Source: Rhodospirillales bacterium
GTDB taxonomy: Bacteria > Pseudomonadota > Alphaproteobacteria > ATCC43930 > CGMCC-115725
DNA: 32,830 nucleotides
NCBI GenBank assembly: GCA_019689675.1
Contig: JADGGZ010000014.1
Span: forward strand, 1-32,830
Direction: 5' to 3'
The position numbers and the translations under genes were made by a program. Below are positions 16,957 through 24,202 of the stretch, piece after piece. Positions within the stretch are counted from its first letter, which is position 1, and the number at the start of each line of letters is the position of its first letter. The notes below the pieces were generated by a model. The model was given only the letters and a program-made list of their open reading frames with translations, was not told the DNA's origin and did no database searches.

Positions 16957-18267
16957 TTAGGTTCTCGCTCGCAGGTCCGGAATCGGCGGCGTCCATTGCG
17001 CCGGTGCGACGCCGGGCGCCGGCCGGCCCCAGATGTTCCCGTGGCGATCCGGCCGTTCCGTGAAATGGGCGACGATGAGCCGGTGCAGCATGTCCATGTT
17101 CGGCAGGATGCCGTGGAATCCAGCGGCCGCGGCGAGGACGCGATCCTGGATTTCCCAGTATCCGAAATCCTCCGGGACGACGCAGACGAGGCTCTCGAGC
17201 GGCAGGAACTTCGGTAGTGCGCCCTCGAACGGCACCGTGCCGTCGCCGGTGCGCCGTGCGATCGCAGGGTCGGGGTCGCTCCAGCGATTGTCCCGGTCGG
17301 CGGAGCTGAAGGTGAAATCGGGCGACCTGCCGACCATGTCGATCTTGAGCTGAATGCGCGTCTCCGCGTTGACGCCGACGACGCAGAGCCAAGAGCTCGG
17401 GTCGAGCCCGCACGCCGCGAGATCGAGCCGGTCGATCCTGGTGCGATGGCGCCGCGCCGCCGTCAGCAACCCTTCGAAAAGCTGGCGCGCCTGCTGGTCG
17501 CGGCCGGTCCGGGCGAGTCCATGCAGGCGAATGTACTCCTTCAGCGTATCGATGATGCTCGGCTGCCACAGAGCCGGATCGAAAAGAGATGTTTGTGGCA
17601 GCCGCGGGTCGAGGATGAGGCCATTCGAGAAGCTCGGCAGCAGCTGATAGAGCGCAGGGGTGATCCGCGCCGCTTCGCGCTCGCGGGAGCTCGGCGCCTT
17701 CTCGCCGAGATTGGCCGTGCCGGTGGTGACCTTGATGACGGCCTCGAAGGAGCCCTGGAATGGCGTCGCGAGGGTCGCGACCTTGTGGACGCGATGCTTC
17801 TTGCCGGTGCGCTCGAGGTAGCCGGCGATCACGAGACCGCCCATCGAATGCCCGACGAGATTCACCTTGGGATCCTCGCCATAGCCCGCGGCGGCGTAGT
17901 GGCGCAGCAGCTTCGTGCGCGCGATGACCTCGTCGATGAAGGCGGCGAGCAGCGCTTCGGTTCGCTCTAGCGGCTGGCGCCAGTCGTAGGCGAAGGGAAA
18001 GACCGGGACGGGCTGATCTTCGCGCGTGCGCAAATTGTGGCGCAGCTCCTCGATCAGCTCCTTGTAGGCGACCTCGAACAATTGTCCTGCGACGACCGCT
18101 GCGGGCTCCTGCGCCTCGTAGCGGAGGTCGTCGGGGTGGAGGGCCGCCCGCTCGTACTCCTTGGTCATCACCGACCACACCGTCTCCGGAGGCAGCGGAT
18201 AGGTGTCCGTGAGGTAGGAGGCGGTGATCCCCGGAACGACGATGGTCGGATAGGCCGGCATGGGCAT
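16957..18267 (-). CDS. LCAT-like alpha/beta-hydrolase (putative lipase or acyltransferase)
   Basis: A 436-residue alpha/beta-hydrolase resembling the lecithin:cholesterol acyltransferase group. The nucleophile elbow 'LVGHSMGG' places Ser141. Asp is likely in 'RRTGDGTVPFEG' and His in 'MDMLHRLIVAHF' near the end, giving a plausible triad in the right order. The early 'IVVPGITAS' supplies the oxyanion-hole region, and 'FPFAYDWRQPLERTEALL' is the LCAT/PGAP1-type DWR segment. There is no signal peptide, so it is predicted cytoplasmic. The ATG has a GGAGGAG site upstream. It could be an esterase, lipase or acyltransferase; the substrate is unknown. It stands alone between the YCII and YihY genes on the same strand. 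Confidence 0.85.
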   Translation of the reverse strand: MPMPAYPTIVVPGITASYLTDTYPLPPETVWSVMTKEYERAALHPDDLRYEAQEPAAVVAGQLFEVAYKELIEELRHNLRTREDQPVPVFPFAYDWRQPLERTEALLAAFIDEVIARTKLLRHYAAAGYGEDPKVNLVGHSMGGLVIAGYLERTGKKHRVHKVATLATPFQGSFEAVIKVTTGTANLGEKAPSSREREAARITPALYQLLPSFSNGLILDPRLPQTSLFDPALWQPSIIDTLKEYIRLHGLARTGRDQQARQLFEGLLTAARRHRTRIDRLDLAACGLDPSSWLCVVGVNAETRIQLKIDMVGRSPDFTFSSADRDNRWSDPDPAIARRTGDGTVPFEGALPKFLPLESLVCVVPEDFGYWEIQDRVLAAAAGFHGILPNMDMLHRLIVAHFTERPDRHGNIWGRPAPGVAPAQWTPPIPDLRART

Positions 18268-18346
18268 TCGCTCTTCTCCTCCGCAGAACGCGCCCTTAGA
18301 GGGTCCACGGGAGCGGGCCCCCTAAAAGTCGCATTTTACGGACGAA

Positions 18347-18361
18347 ACGCAACCGTTGCGT
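18347..18361. promoter_or_regulatory. Palindrome upstream of the LCAT-like gene
   Basis: ACGCAAC-C-GTTGCGT is a perfect 7-bp dyad with a one-base centre, 80-94 bases upstream of the lipase ATG. Its size suits a repressor operator, but no regulator is known for it. The rest of the 252-base gap shows no other gene or clear signal. Confidence 0.25.
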
Positions 18362-18519
18362 CCGACTGCCGCCGACTGCAGGGCGCGAAGCGGATCTCGG
18401 CATTTGGCGATAGTGGAGTGGATGCCGTCGGGCTCCGGTAACGCGCCTCACCTTCACTGGCAGCGCGCGTTTCCTCGATGAATGCGTGAGGCGGCCCCGG
18501 CTGCCCCGCGGGGCGTCGG

Positions 18520-19584
18520 TCAATCCGCGCGGCCCGCCACCGTGTCGGCCATGCGGGCGCCGCGCAGCCCCATGGGCGCTGGACGCCCCGTCGTCGTGTC
18601 CTGCGCAGTCTGGTGCTCGAGCTCGGCGTTGAGCTCGGCCCCGGCGAGCACGATGTAGGCGGAAAGCCAGAACCAGAGGAGAAGCACGACCACGGCGCCG
18701 AGCGAGCCGTATGTCTCCCCGTAGGAGCCGAAGCGGCTCACGTAGAGAGAGAACAGCGCCGACCCGATGATCCAGAGCACGGTTGCGGCGATCGCCCCCG
18801 GACTGACCCATTCCCAGCGCGGCTGCTCTCGGCTCGGCCCAAAGCGATAGACGATCGCCAGCGCAACGATCACCAGGAGCCCGAGAATCGGCCAGCGCAC
18901 CGCCGAGATGATCTCTGCCCAGCCGGCGGGCACCGGCAAAAGATTCAACGCGGCCGGAATGAACGCCACCGTGAGGATCGCGATAATGCCGAAGAGCACG
19001 AGGACGGCGGTGAGGGCGAGCGCGGTGACGTTGAACCAGATGAAGTTGCGCCGCTCGCGCTCGCGATATGCCATGTTGATCGACGTCATGAGTGCGCCGG
19101 TGCCGACGCGGGCGCTCCACAACGCGATCGCGACGCCGACGACCAGTCCGAAGCTGAGCCCCGCTTGGTCCTTGTTGACGAGGTTTCTGAGTGCCTCGGT
19201 GATGATCGAAACCGCCTGTGGCGGCGCGACGGTTTCGAGGAGCGCGGCATGGCGTTCGACATCGGCGGGGTTCGCAACGAGCCCGTAAAGGGCGACCAGC
19301 GCGGCGAAGGCCGGGAAGATCGCGATGAGGCCGTAGAAGGCGACCGCGGCGGCGAGGTGGGAGATGTTGTCCTCGCCCATCTGGTTCCAAGTGCGCTTCA
19401 GGACCTCCCACCAGCCGCGGCCCGGAATTTGCTGCGGTTTGTCGGCGTGGTGTCCGTGGTCGCCGGCCTCGCGCAGCCGCTGCGCCTTGCGGCCCGCTGC
19501 TATGGCGTAGACCGTCAGCGCGGATGCAAGCGCCACCCCCCACCACGGGCTCGGCCGGACTGCCTCCCGTCCCTCGACGGCCAT
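18520..19584 (-). CDS. YihY/BrkB-family membrane protein
   Basis: A 354-residue integral membrane protein. After an N-terminal hydrophobic segment ('ALASALTVYAIAAG') comes the family hallmark 'NISHLAAAVAFYGLIAIFPAFAALVALYG'-type region, here about residues 70-100, then further helices including 'ITEALRNLVNK', 'LALTAVLVLFGIIAILTVAF' and 'SFGSYGETYGSLGAVVVLLL'-like elements near the end ('RFGSYGETYGSLG'). YihY/BrkB proteins are inner-membrane proteins of unsettled function, formerly mis-described as ribonuclease BN. The ATG at 19584 is preferred because GGAG lies six bases upstream; an in-frame GTG at 19596 is a weaker choice. No partner gene is evident. Confidence 0.92.
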   Translation of the reverse strand: MAVEGREAVRPSPWWGVALASALTVYAIAAGRKAQRLREAGDHGHHADKPQQIPGRGWWEVLKRTWNQMGEDNISHLAAAVAFYGLIAIFPAFAALVALYGLVANPADVERHAALLETVAPPQAVSIITEALRNLVNKDQAGLSFGLVVGVAIALWSARVGTGALMTSINMAYRERERRNFIWFNVTALALTAVLVLFGIIAILTVAFIPAALNLLPVPAGWAEIISAVRWPILGLLVIVALAIVYRFGPSREQPRWEWVSPGAIAATVLWIIGSALFSLYVSRFGSYGETYGSLGAVVVLLLWFWLSAYIVLAGAELNAELEHQTAQDTTTGRPAPMGLRGARMADTVAGRAD

Positions 19585-19715
19585 GCGCGTCTCCACTGCT
19601 TCCGGATGGGAACGGGCGGCGTCGTCGACCGGTTCAGGTGAAAACGTCGAGGTTAATCGTGCGGAACCGCGGTCGCTCGGCGGTTGTTGACTCGCGGCTC
19701 AGAGGGAGGTCCGCG

Positions 19716-19898
19716 ATGACCGAGAACCCGAAGAAGACTGTTGCCGCACGGGAGCCGTGGAAGGTGACGAAGGTGCCCGCGAAGCCGCAGAAATCAGGTT
19801 GGCTCGAGACCTGGCGCCGGCGCCGCGAGCCGTCCACCTATCACCGCTGCCTCGCTGTCCATATTCACTTCGCCTCGCCGCGGGGCGGGCTCAGCTGA
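19716..19898 (+). CDS. Small basic hypothetical protein
   Basis: A 60-residue frame with an excellent GGGAGG site six bases before its ATG. The protein is basic and Trp/Pro-rich ('REPWKVTKVPAKPQKSGW', 'ETWRRRREPSTYHR'). No signal peptide or known domain is seen. Its last 105 bases overlap, antiparallel, the end of the HExxH protein gene. The good translation signal favours a real small gene, possibly a regulator or phage-type remnant, but similarity cannot be judged. One of the two overlapping 3' ends may be wrong. Confidence 0.4.
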   Translation: MTENPKKTVAAREPWKVTKVPAKPQKSGWLETWRRRREPSTYHRCLAVHIHFASPRGGLS

Positions 19899-20498
19899 GG
19901 GCGGCAGCGGCCGCCCCTCGTCATCGACGAGACGGGCCGCGCGAAGGCGATCGAACACCGCGCTGAAATGCGCGGCAGCGGCCCCTCGCTGCCAGCCCTC
20001 GAGCCAGTTCTGGTCGAGGAAAGAGGCGAGTGCGGGGTGTCCGAGGGCCGCCTCCCAGAGGATGCCTAGGAGCGAGGCGGCGGCCTCCTCCGCCTCGCGC
20101 TCGAGACCGAAGACCCGCTGCGCCGCTTCCGCCTCTTCGCGCCGGCCGGTCTCGGGGCCGGGGCCGAGCCCGAACTCGGGGAGGGCCCGTCGCTCCGGCG
20201 CGGCGAGCTGGAAATGGGCGAGCTCATGCAAGAGGACGTAGGGCTCGCTGTCGGCGCGGAGCGCGCGCCCGTCCCAATGGAAGCCGTCGGAAGGCGCGCC
20301 CGGGATCGCGCTCATCCCGAAACGCCGGGCGAGCGCCAGCGCCTCGAGCCGATGTGCGTCGAAGAGCGCGTCGGTCGCGCGCTCGGGCGAGCTCGCTGCG
20401 ATGCGCGTGAATGCGATCCGGGCAGGTCCCGAGAGCTCAGCTTCGACGGCTGCCAGGGCGACGGGGAGCAGCGGCGCCGGAATCGGCGTCAGGATCAT
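19794..20498 (-). CDS. Hypothetical protein with HExxH motif
   Basis: A 234-residue protein that I do not recognise as a named family. The central 'YVLLHELAHFQLAAPERR' gives H91-E92-x-x-H95, a possible zinc-metallopeptidase site in a helix, with acidic residues ('REEAEAAQ', 'EREAEEAAASLLG') downstream that could supply a third ligand. No signal peptide is seen, so it should be cytoplasmic. The ATG at 20498 lies 50 bases after the stop of the upstream hypothetical gene on the same strand, with no strong ribosome-binding site, so the pair is likely co-transcribed. The conserved-looking HELAH segment argues for a real gene. A proteolytic function is only inferred. Confidence 0.6.
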   Translation of the reverse strand: MILTPIPAPLLPVALAAVEAELSGPARIAFTRIAASSPERATDALFDAHRLEALALARRFGMSAIPGAPSDGFHWDGRALRADSEPYVLLHELAHFQLAAPERRALPEFGLGPGPETGRREEAEAAQRVFGLEREAEEAAASLLGILWEAALGHPALASFLDQNWLEGWQRGAAAAHFSAVFDRLRAARLVDDEGRPLPPSAEPAPRRGEVNMDSEAAVIGGRLAAPAPGLEPT

Positions 20499-20547
20499 TG
20501 CGCGCAGAACCGTTCGGCCGTCGACCGGGTCGATCCCCCACGCGTCC

Positions 20548-20997
20548 TTACGCCGGATTCGCCATCGCGTCCGCGAGGCCCACGGCGAGGATCGCCTCCC
20601 ATCCGGCGACGTCGAGCCAGCGGCGCTCGTTTCGCGGCGGCGCGATCGCCCCGATCTGGCGCTCGACCAGTTCCTCGACCGATTCGATCTCCCGCGGAGG
20701 GTCGGGTTCGGCGGCCCAGAGAAGAAGGGAACGCCCATTCCTTTCGTGCTTCGAGAGGAGGCAGGAGGGCGCCGTACCGACCCGGCCGTAGAGGCCCACG
20801 GCGGACATGCGGCGGCGGTGGCATACCGTCATCGCCCCCTCGATCCCCGGAAAGGCGAACTTCATCGCTGAGTACCATCGGCAAAGCGCACGTTGCTCGG
20901 CTGGCGTGAATTCGTAAAGCCGCTGGCCCGAATTCAGGAAAGCGGCGGGCCGCCATGCGCCACGACTGTTTCCCGGAAAGGGAATAATGTTCGTCAT
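20548..20997 (-). CDS. Hypothetical protein
   Basis: A 149-residue protein starting 'MTNIIPFPGNSRG', a start commonly seen in small alphaproteobacterial proteins. It contains 'AEQRALCRWYSAMKFAFPGI', 'TVCHRRRMSAVGLYGRVG' and an acidic 'PREIESVEELVERQIGAI'. I recognise no domain, signal peptide or membrane segment. The ATG is preceded by AGGGG with almost no spacer, so initiation is uncertain. It is followed 50 bases later by the HExxH protein gene and may form an operon with it. Confidence 0.6.
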   Translation of the reverse strand: MTNIIPFPGNSRGAWRPAAFLNSGQRLYEFTPAEQRALCRWYSAMKFAFPGIEGAMTVCHRRRMSAVGLYGRVGTAPSCLLSKHERNGRSLLLWAAEPDPPREIESVEELVERQIGAIAPPRNERRWLDVAGWEAILAVGLADAMANPA

Positions 20998-21273
20998 CCC
21001 CTGTACTCAATTAACGAAGGTGAAAAAATCCCCCAAGGCGAAGCCGATTTCTCAAGCTCGTCCAAGATTTCGACAAAAGAATTACTGCAGAGGGTGAATG
21101 ACCTGTCAAAGGCCGAGGGAAGATGTTGGCAAGTCCGGCTGGGATTGTTGCGCTTTTGCCACAGTCCGGCGGCGAAATACGAAGCGTCGCCAATTTAATT
21201 CTACCTCAACGAGAGCGGATCAACTTTCGGTTCTGCTCCGTTCACCGGACCGGTGGGCGCGAAAGGTCGAAGC
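20998..21273. other. AT-richer intergenic region between divergent hypothetical genes
   Basis: These 276 bases separate two divergent genes and are visibly richer in A/T than the surroundings, including an A-run near 21023-21029. A TTAA-N7-TCAA element at 21195-21209, one mismatch from a CtrA box, lies 65-79 bases before the 91-residue gene. A 25-codon frame starting at a GTG near 21020 has no convincing start signal. The region most likely holds the promoters of both genes. Confidence 0.3.
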
Positions 21274-21549
21274 ATGTACGGGACGAACCACCAGTTCCTG
21301 TCGATTCTCCGCGAGGTCGACAGCCAGATCGGCGCGCTGGAGCTCGCCATCGGCGATGGTGAGGCGCCAGGGCGCGCGGCGCCGGCGCTCGAGGCGCTCT
21401 GGGCCCGGCGCCGTGCCCTGAGACTCCTCTTGCTCAACCGCAAGGTCGAGGCGGCCAAGAAAGTCGTCGATTTTCAGCGCTGGCGCGACGGCAACGGCGC
21501 GCTTTATCTCTTCGCCGCGCCGCCGGGAGCAAAACGGGCGCGCTTCTAG
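21274..21549 (+). CDS. Small helical hypothetical protein
   Basis: A 91-residue, charged, helix-rich protein ('MYGTNHQFLSILREVDSQIG', then 'LEALWARRRALRLLLLNRKV' and 'KVVDFQRWRDGNGALYLF'). No known domain is recognised. The ATG at 21274 is preferred over a GTG seven codons earlier. Its stop overlaps by four bases, tail to tail, the stop of the TssB/TssC-like gene on the other strand. It could be associated with that gene, but nothing in its sequence proves it. Confidence 0.5.
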   Translation: MYGTNHQFLSILREVDSQIGALELAIGDGEAPGRAAPALEALWARRRALRLLLLNRKVEAAKKVVDFQRWRDGNGALYLFAAPPGAKRARF

Positions 21550-22847
21550 GGCGAGACACCGGCGGCACCACGGCCGGCGAGCCTGCCGCCGGCAGCGAGG
21601 CTGCGCCACGCGCCGAGCCGAACCCGGTCGGTATCCCTGATCCAGAGCAGCGACATGAGGCCCGCCTCGTGGAGCAGGTTCGCGGCTCGAATCGAGAGCG
21701 CCGCCTCGGCCGGCGACTGCGCCTCGTCGCCGAGCGGATCCTTTCGAACGTAGAGGGGCAGGCGGTCGAGTTCGGGATCGTCCTTCGAGACCGCCAGCAT
21801 GAGCGCCGCGGCAAGGGCGCCGCTGCCCCAGAGCAGGCGCTCATGCACCGGGCCGTCGGGAAACTCTTCGAACTCGAAGCGCTCGATCGGGTCCGAGGCG
21901 GTCCCGTACGGCAGCCTCAGGAGAAGGCGAGGCGCCACCAGCCCGAGATGCGCCGCTTCCGGTATGCGCATCAGCGCCGCCCAGGCCGCGGCCGCCTCGT
22001 CCGACAGCTCCGCCGTGTGCCAGTCGTCGGGGTCGGGCGTCTCGGCGATCGATCTGCAGCCCGCGAGGGCGGTGTCGCCGCCCGCGAGCAGCGTCGCGTC
22101 GGCTGCCGCCGCGAGCTTCGCCAGACGGCCGAGCAGCGCCGCCGGCCCCGCCTCTGCCGGAAAGCGCCAGAGCGCGACCCAAGTCGCCCACGGTGCCGCA
22201 GGGCTCTCGATCAGCAGCTTCTCGAGCCGCCCGCTCTGCAATCCGGCGAGGAGCTCGGCAGGCGGAAGGTCGATCATGAACAGGCGCACACGGCTGCCTG
22301 TTTCGAGCCGTCCGGCGAGGAGCGCGAGCGAGCGCCAGGCCGATTCGACGCTCTGAAATCCGGGGTCGTGCAGCAGCTTGCGTAGCGCCGCGGCCGCCCT
22401 CGGACCCGGCTTCGCTTCCTCCGGCGCAACCGGGGAGGCGCTCGCCGCCGCTTCGGCGACGAGACGTTCGACCATGCGCTCGGCGTCGCTCTTTCCCGTC
22501 TGTCGTGCGGCGTCTTCCGCCACGATCGTGTCGAGCAACCCCTCGGTCGGGGCGGGGAGCGGCTCCTGCTGCTGCGCCGACGCTTCCGGCGCAGGCTCCT
22601 CGCCGATCGCCATGCGATCGAGAAGACGGTCAGGATGGAAGTCGTCGAGGCCGGTGAACCGCAGCCCGCCGGCGGTCACGTCCATTGCCGCCATGACCGC
22701 GTCGATATTGTCGCGATCGACCTCGACGAGACGGCCCGTTGCCTTGCCGCCGAAATCGCCCATGACGCAGATCCGGTAAACGCGTTCGGTCGCGCGCGAC
22801 CCGGCACCGCCGCCGAACTCGATGCCGCCGATCTCGATTGTCGCCAT
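21546..22847 (-). CDS. Fused TssB/TssC-like contractile sheath protein
   Basis: A 433-residue protein with signs of both sheath subunits of type VI secretion systems. Residues about 20-80 are TssB-like: 'VYRICVMGDFGGKA' (23-36), 'VDRDNIDAVMAAM' (43-55) and 'LDDFHPDRLLDRM' (67-79). An acidic Ala/Pro linker follows (81-150). Residues 155-415 are TssC-like: 'LHDPGFQSVESAWRSLALL' (159-177), 'APRLLLRLPYGTASDPIERF' (305-324), 'FEEFPDGPVHERLLWG' (326-341) and 'AALSIRAANLLHEAGL' near the end. TssC alone is normally near 490 residues, so both parts are shortened. The ATG at 22847 has GGGGGAG upstream. No hcp, vgrG, tssJ-M or clpV gene is nearby. It may be a sheath-like protein of a divergent or reduced system. 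Confidence 0.8.
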   Translation of the reverse strand: MATIEIGGIEFGGGAGSRATERVYRICVMGDFGGKATGRLVEVDRDNIDAVMAAMDVTAGGLRFTGLDDFHPDRLLDRMAIGEEPAPEASAQQQEPLPAPTEGLLDTIVAEDAARQTGKSDAERMVERLVAEAAASASPVAPEEAKPGPRAAAALRKLLHDPGFQSVESAWRSLALLAGRLETGSRVRLFMIDLPPAELLAGLQSGRLEKLLIESPAAPWATWVALWRFPAEAGPAALLGRLAKLAAAADATLLAGGDTALAGCRSIAETPDPDDWHTAELSDEAAAAWAALMRIPEAAHLGLVAPRLLLRLPYGTASDPIERFEFEEFPDGPVHERLLWGSGALAAALMLAVSKDDPELDRLPLYVRKDPLGDEAQSPAEAALSIRAANLLHEAGLMSLLWIRDTDRVRLGAWRSLAAGGRLAGRGAAGVSP

Positions 22848-22925
22848 GGACTCCCCCACTACCCCTGTCGGATGATGCCATCCGAGGCTCGCCTTGGCGA
22901 GCGCGCCTGCCGCATACTCGGCGCC

Positions 22926-23342
22926 ATGGCGGTCATCTTTGTCGCGCGCAGCGCGAAACTCTCGAAATGGGCATCCGACGTCGGCCTCTCGAAGCACGTG
23001 TACAAGGTCGGCGTCGCAGACGAGCCGCTGAAGCCTCTTATCGCAGCGGGCTGGTGCGGTGAGACCGATTGGACGCTCGTCAAGAAGGCCGACGCCGGCG
23101 CGCTCGACGAGGCTGAGGCGATAGAAAGGCTATCGAAGAAAGAGCGGATGATCGACCCGAACCTCTACCCGCGCCTCAGGGGCGCGAGCGGCGTGTTCAA
23201 GGTCTCGCCGACGCACGTCGAAAGCCACGTTCTCGTGAGCCGCGCCCTCGCGGGCGAGGGCGGGTTGCAGGCGTTGAAGCTGAAGCCGGCCGACTTCGCC
23301 GACTACCTGATCAAGAACGCGTTGCCCCGCGCGCCGGAGTGA
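22926..23342 (+). CDS. Conserved-looking hypothetical protein divergent from the sheath-like gene
   Basis: A 138-residue soluble protein starting 'MAVIFVARSAKLSKWASDVG', with 'HVYKVGVADEPLKPLIAAGW', 'ERLSKKERMIDPNLYPRL' and a 'LKLKPADFADYLIKNALPR' end. I cannot name a family. The 'YKVGVA' stretch faintly recalls GIY-YIG/T5orf172 nucleases, but the catalytic arrangement is not evident, so I do not assign it. The start at 22926 is the simplest; an ATG at 22874 would add 17 residues. Its ATG is 78 bases from that of the TssB/TssC-like gene, divergently, so they may share a regulatory region. Confidence 0.65.
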   Translation: MAVIFVARSAKLSKWASDVGLSKHVYKVGVADEPLKPLIAAGWCGETDWTLVKKADAGALDEAEAIERLSKKERMIDPNLYPRLRGASGVFKVSPTHVESHVLVSRALAGEGGLQALKLKPADFADYLIKNALPRAPE

Positions 23343-23351
23343 AGCTCCCCG

Positions 23352-23567
23352 TCAGTCGATCCGCGGCAGCAGGAGATCGTCGCGGCGGCACAGCCAAGTC
23401 ACTGTCTCGGCTTCATCGGCGGCACGAACGTCGAAGTCGACGCCGAGCTCGGCCCGCCAACGGCGCGCCACCAACTCTCGCGTCCGTGCGATCGCCTCGT
23501 CCGGGCTTTCGGCGCAGACCACGGCGAGCGGCCGTGCCCGGCAGGTCACGGTGAAGAGCGCGGTCAC
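23352..23567 (-). CDS. Small hypothetical protein
   Basis: A 71-residue frame ('VVCAESPDEAIARTRELVAR' in its centre). The composition is protein-like, but the start is a GTG with no ribosome-binding site, and the real start could be further in. Its stop lies 10 bases from the convergent stop of the 138-residue gene. No domain is recognised. Confidence 0.4.
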   Translation of the reverse strand: MTALFTVTCRARPLAVVCAESPDEAIARTRELVARRWRAELGVDFDVRAADEAETVTWLCRRDDLLLPRID

Positions 23568-23921
23568 GACAGAGCGCCAGTCGCGCCGGCGCTGGCGATA
23601 TGGACCGCGAGGCAGCGCTGGAAGAGCGTTTCATCCTGCCGGCGACGAAGCCGAGCCAAGATCAGCTTTCGAATAGCGCCGAGAACAGTCACGGGAATCT
23701 CCCACAATGTGCGTGAACCTCTGCGCGAACATTGACCAAGTGTCCGTCGAATTGCGAGAAATAAATCCTTTTAATTGAGGGATATTAGGGTCGAATACTA
23801 TCAAGCGGCCTGAGGGTCGGCAGAGTCGCAAGTCGCTCGATTTGACTTGCGTGCGCGGGCAGCTGAGGTATGTTTGAAAGCTTTTTCGCTAACGAAGAAA
23901 ACGAAGCCGGGGTGGGAGAGC
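23568..23921. other. Gene-free, AT-richer stretch with a hairpin
   Basis: No convincing gene is seen in these 354 bases. The region from about 23740 to 23800 is markedly A/T-rich. A perfect 7-bp inverted repeat GCAAGTC/GACTTGC (23828-23834 with 23844-23850, 9-base loop) lies 72 bases before the next plus-strand gene. A 66-codon minus-strand frame at 23631-23831 lacks coding character. The stretch may hold a promoter or small RNA; I see no tRNA. Confidence 0.3.
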
Positions 23922-24110
23922 ATGGAGCAGCGTATGCATCCGCAGCGGCGGCATGAGAACTTCGCCGACCGGTTCGTGATCGATCATCTCACCTCTCGCA
24001 ACTTTGCGAGCGTCAAGCGCTCCCCGCGCGCGATCAGCGAAGAGCAGAAGCGCGCGCTGCAGCGGGCGCTGGCGAAGCGCTGGAGCAACGGCGGCCTCGC
24101 GGATTTCTGA
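23922..24110 (+). CDS. Small basic hypothetical protein
   Basis: A 62-residue protein with a GGGAG site five bases before the ATG. It starts 'MEQRMHPQRRHENFADRFV' and ends 'QRALAKRWSNGGLADF'. It is basic and helical, with no signal peptide or known domain. The good start signal and lack of a competing gene support it. Transcription is convergent with the lipoprotein gene, and a strong hairpin lies between them. Confidence 0.5.
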   Translation: MEQRMHPQRRHENFADRFVIDHLTSRNFASVKRSPRAISEEQKRALQRALAKRWSNGGLADF

Positions 24111-24151
24111 GGCCAAACGGCGGGGCGTCTTGCACGAACCGCCCCGGTGAC

Positions 24152-24180
24152 GAGGCCGGGAAGAGGTTCTTCCCGACCTC
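24152..24180. terminator. Hairpin between convergent small-protein and lipoprotein genes
   Basis: GGGAAGA-GGT-TCTTCCC (24158-24174) extends on both sides to a stem of about 13 pairs with one mismatch (24152-24180). A further GGGGC/GCCCC inverted repeat lies at 24122-24145. Neither strand has a T-run. The position between two convergent stops suits a bidirectional, probably non-classical, terminator. Confidence 0.45.
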
Positions 24181-24202
24181 CCGGCGCGACTAGTCGACGC
24201 GG

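Noticed and set aside
16829-18178. Long upstream extension of the YCII-like protein
   Set aside because: The extension overlaps the LCAT-like gene in another frame on the same strand. The YCII ATG at 16828 has its own ribosome-binding site and fits the family length.
18490-18530. GCCCCGCGGGGC palindrome near the end of the YihY gene as a terminator
   Set aside because: It is a short GC palindrome without a T-run, and such words are common in DNA of this composition.
20893-21198. 101-codon plus-strand frame across the start of the 149-residue gene
   Set aside because: Its first third is antisense to a better-supported gene, and it has no good start signal.
23631-23831. 66-codon minus-strand frame in the AT-rich gap
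   Set aside because: There is no ribosome-binding site, the codon use is unlike its neighbours, and no protein-like pattern is seen.
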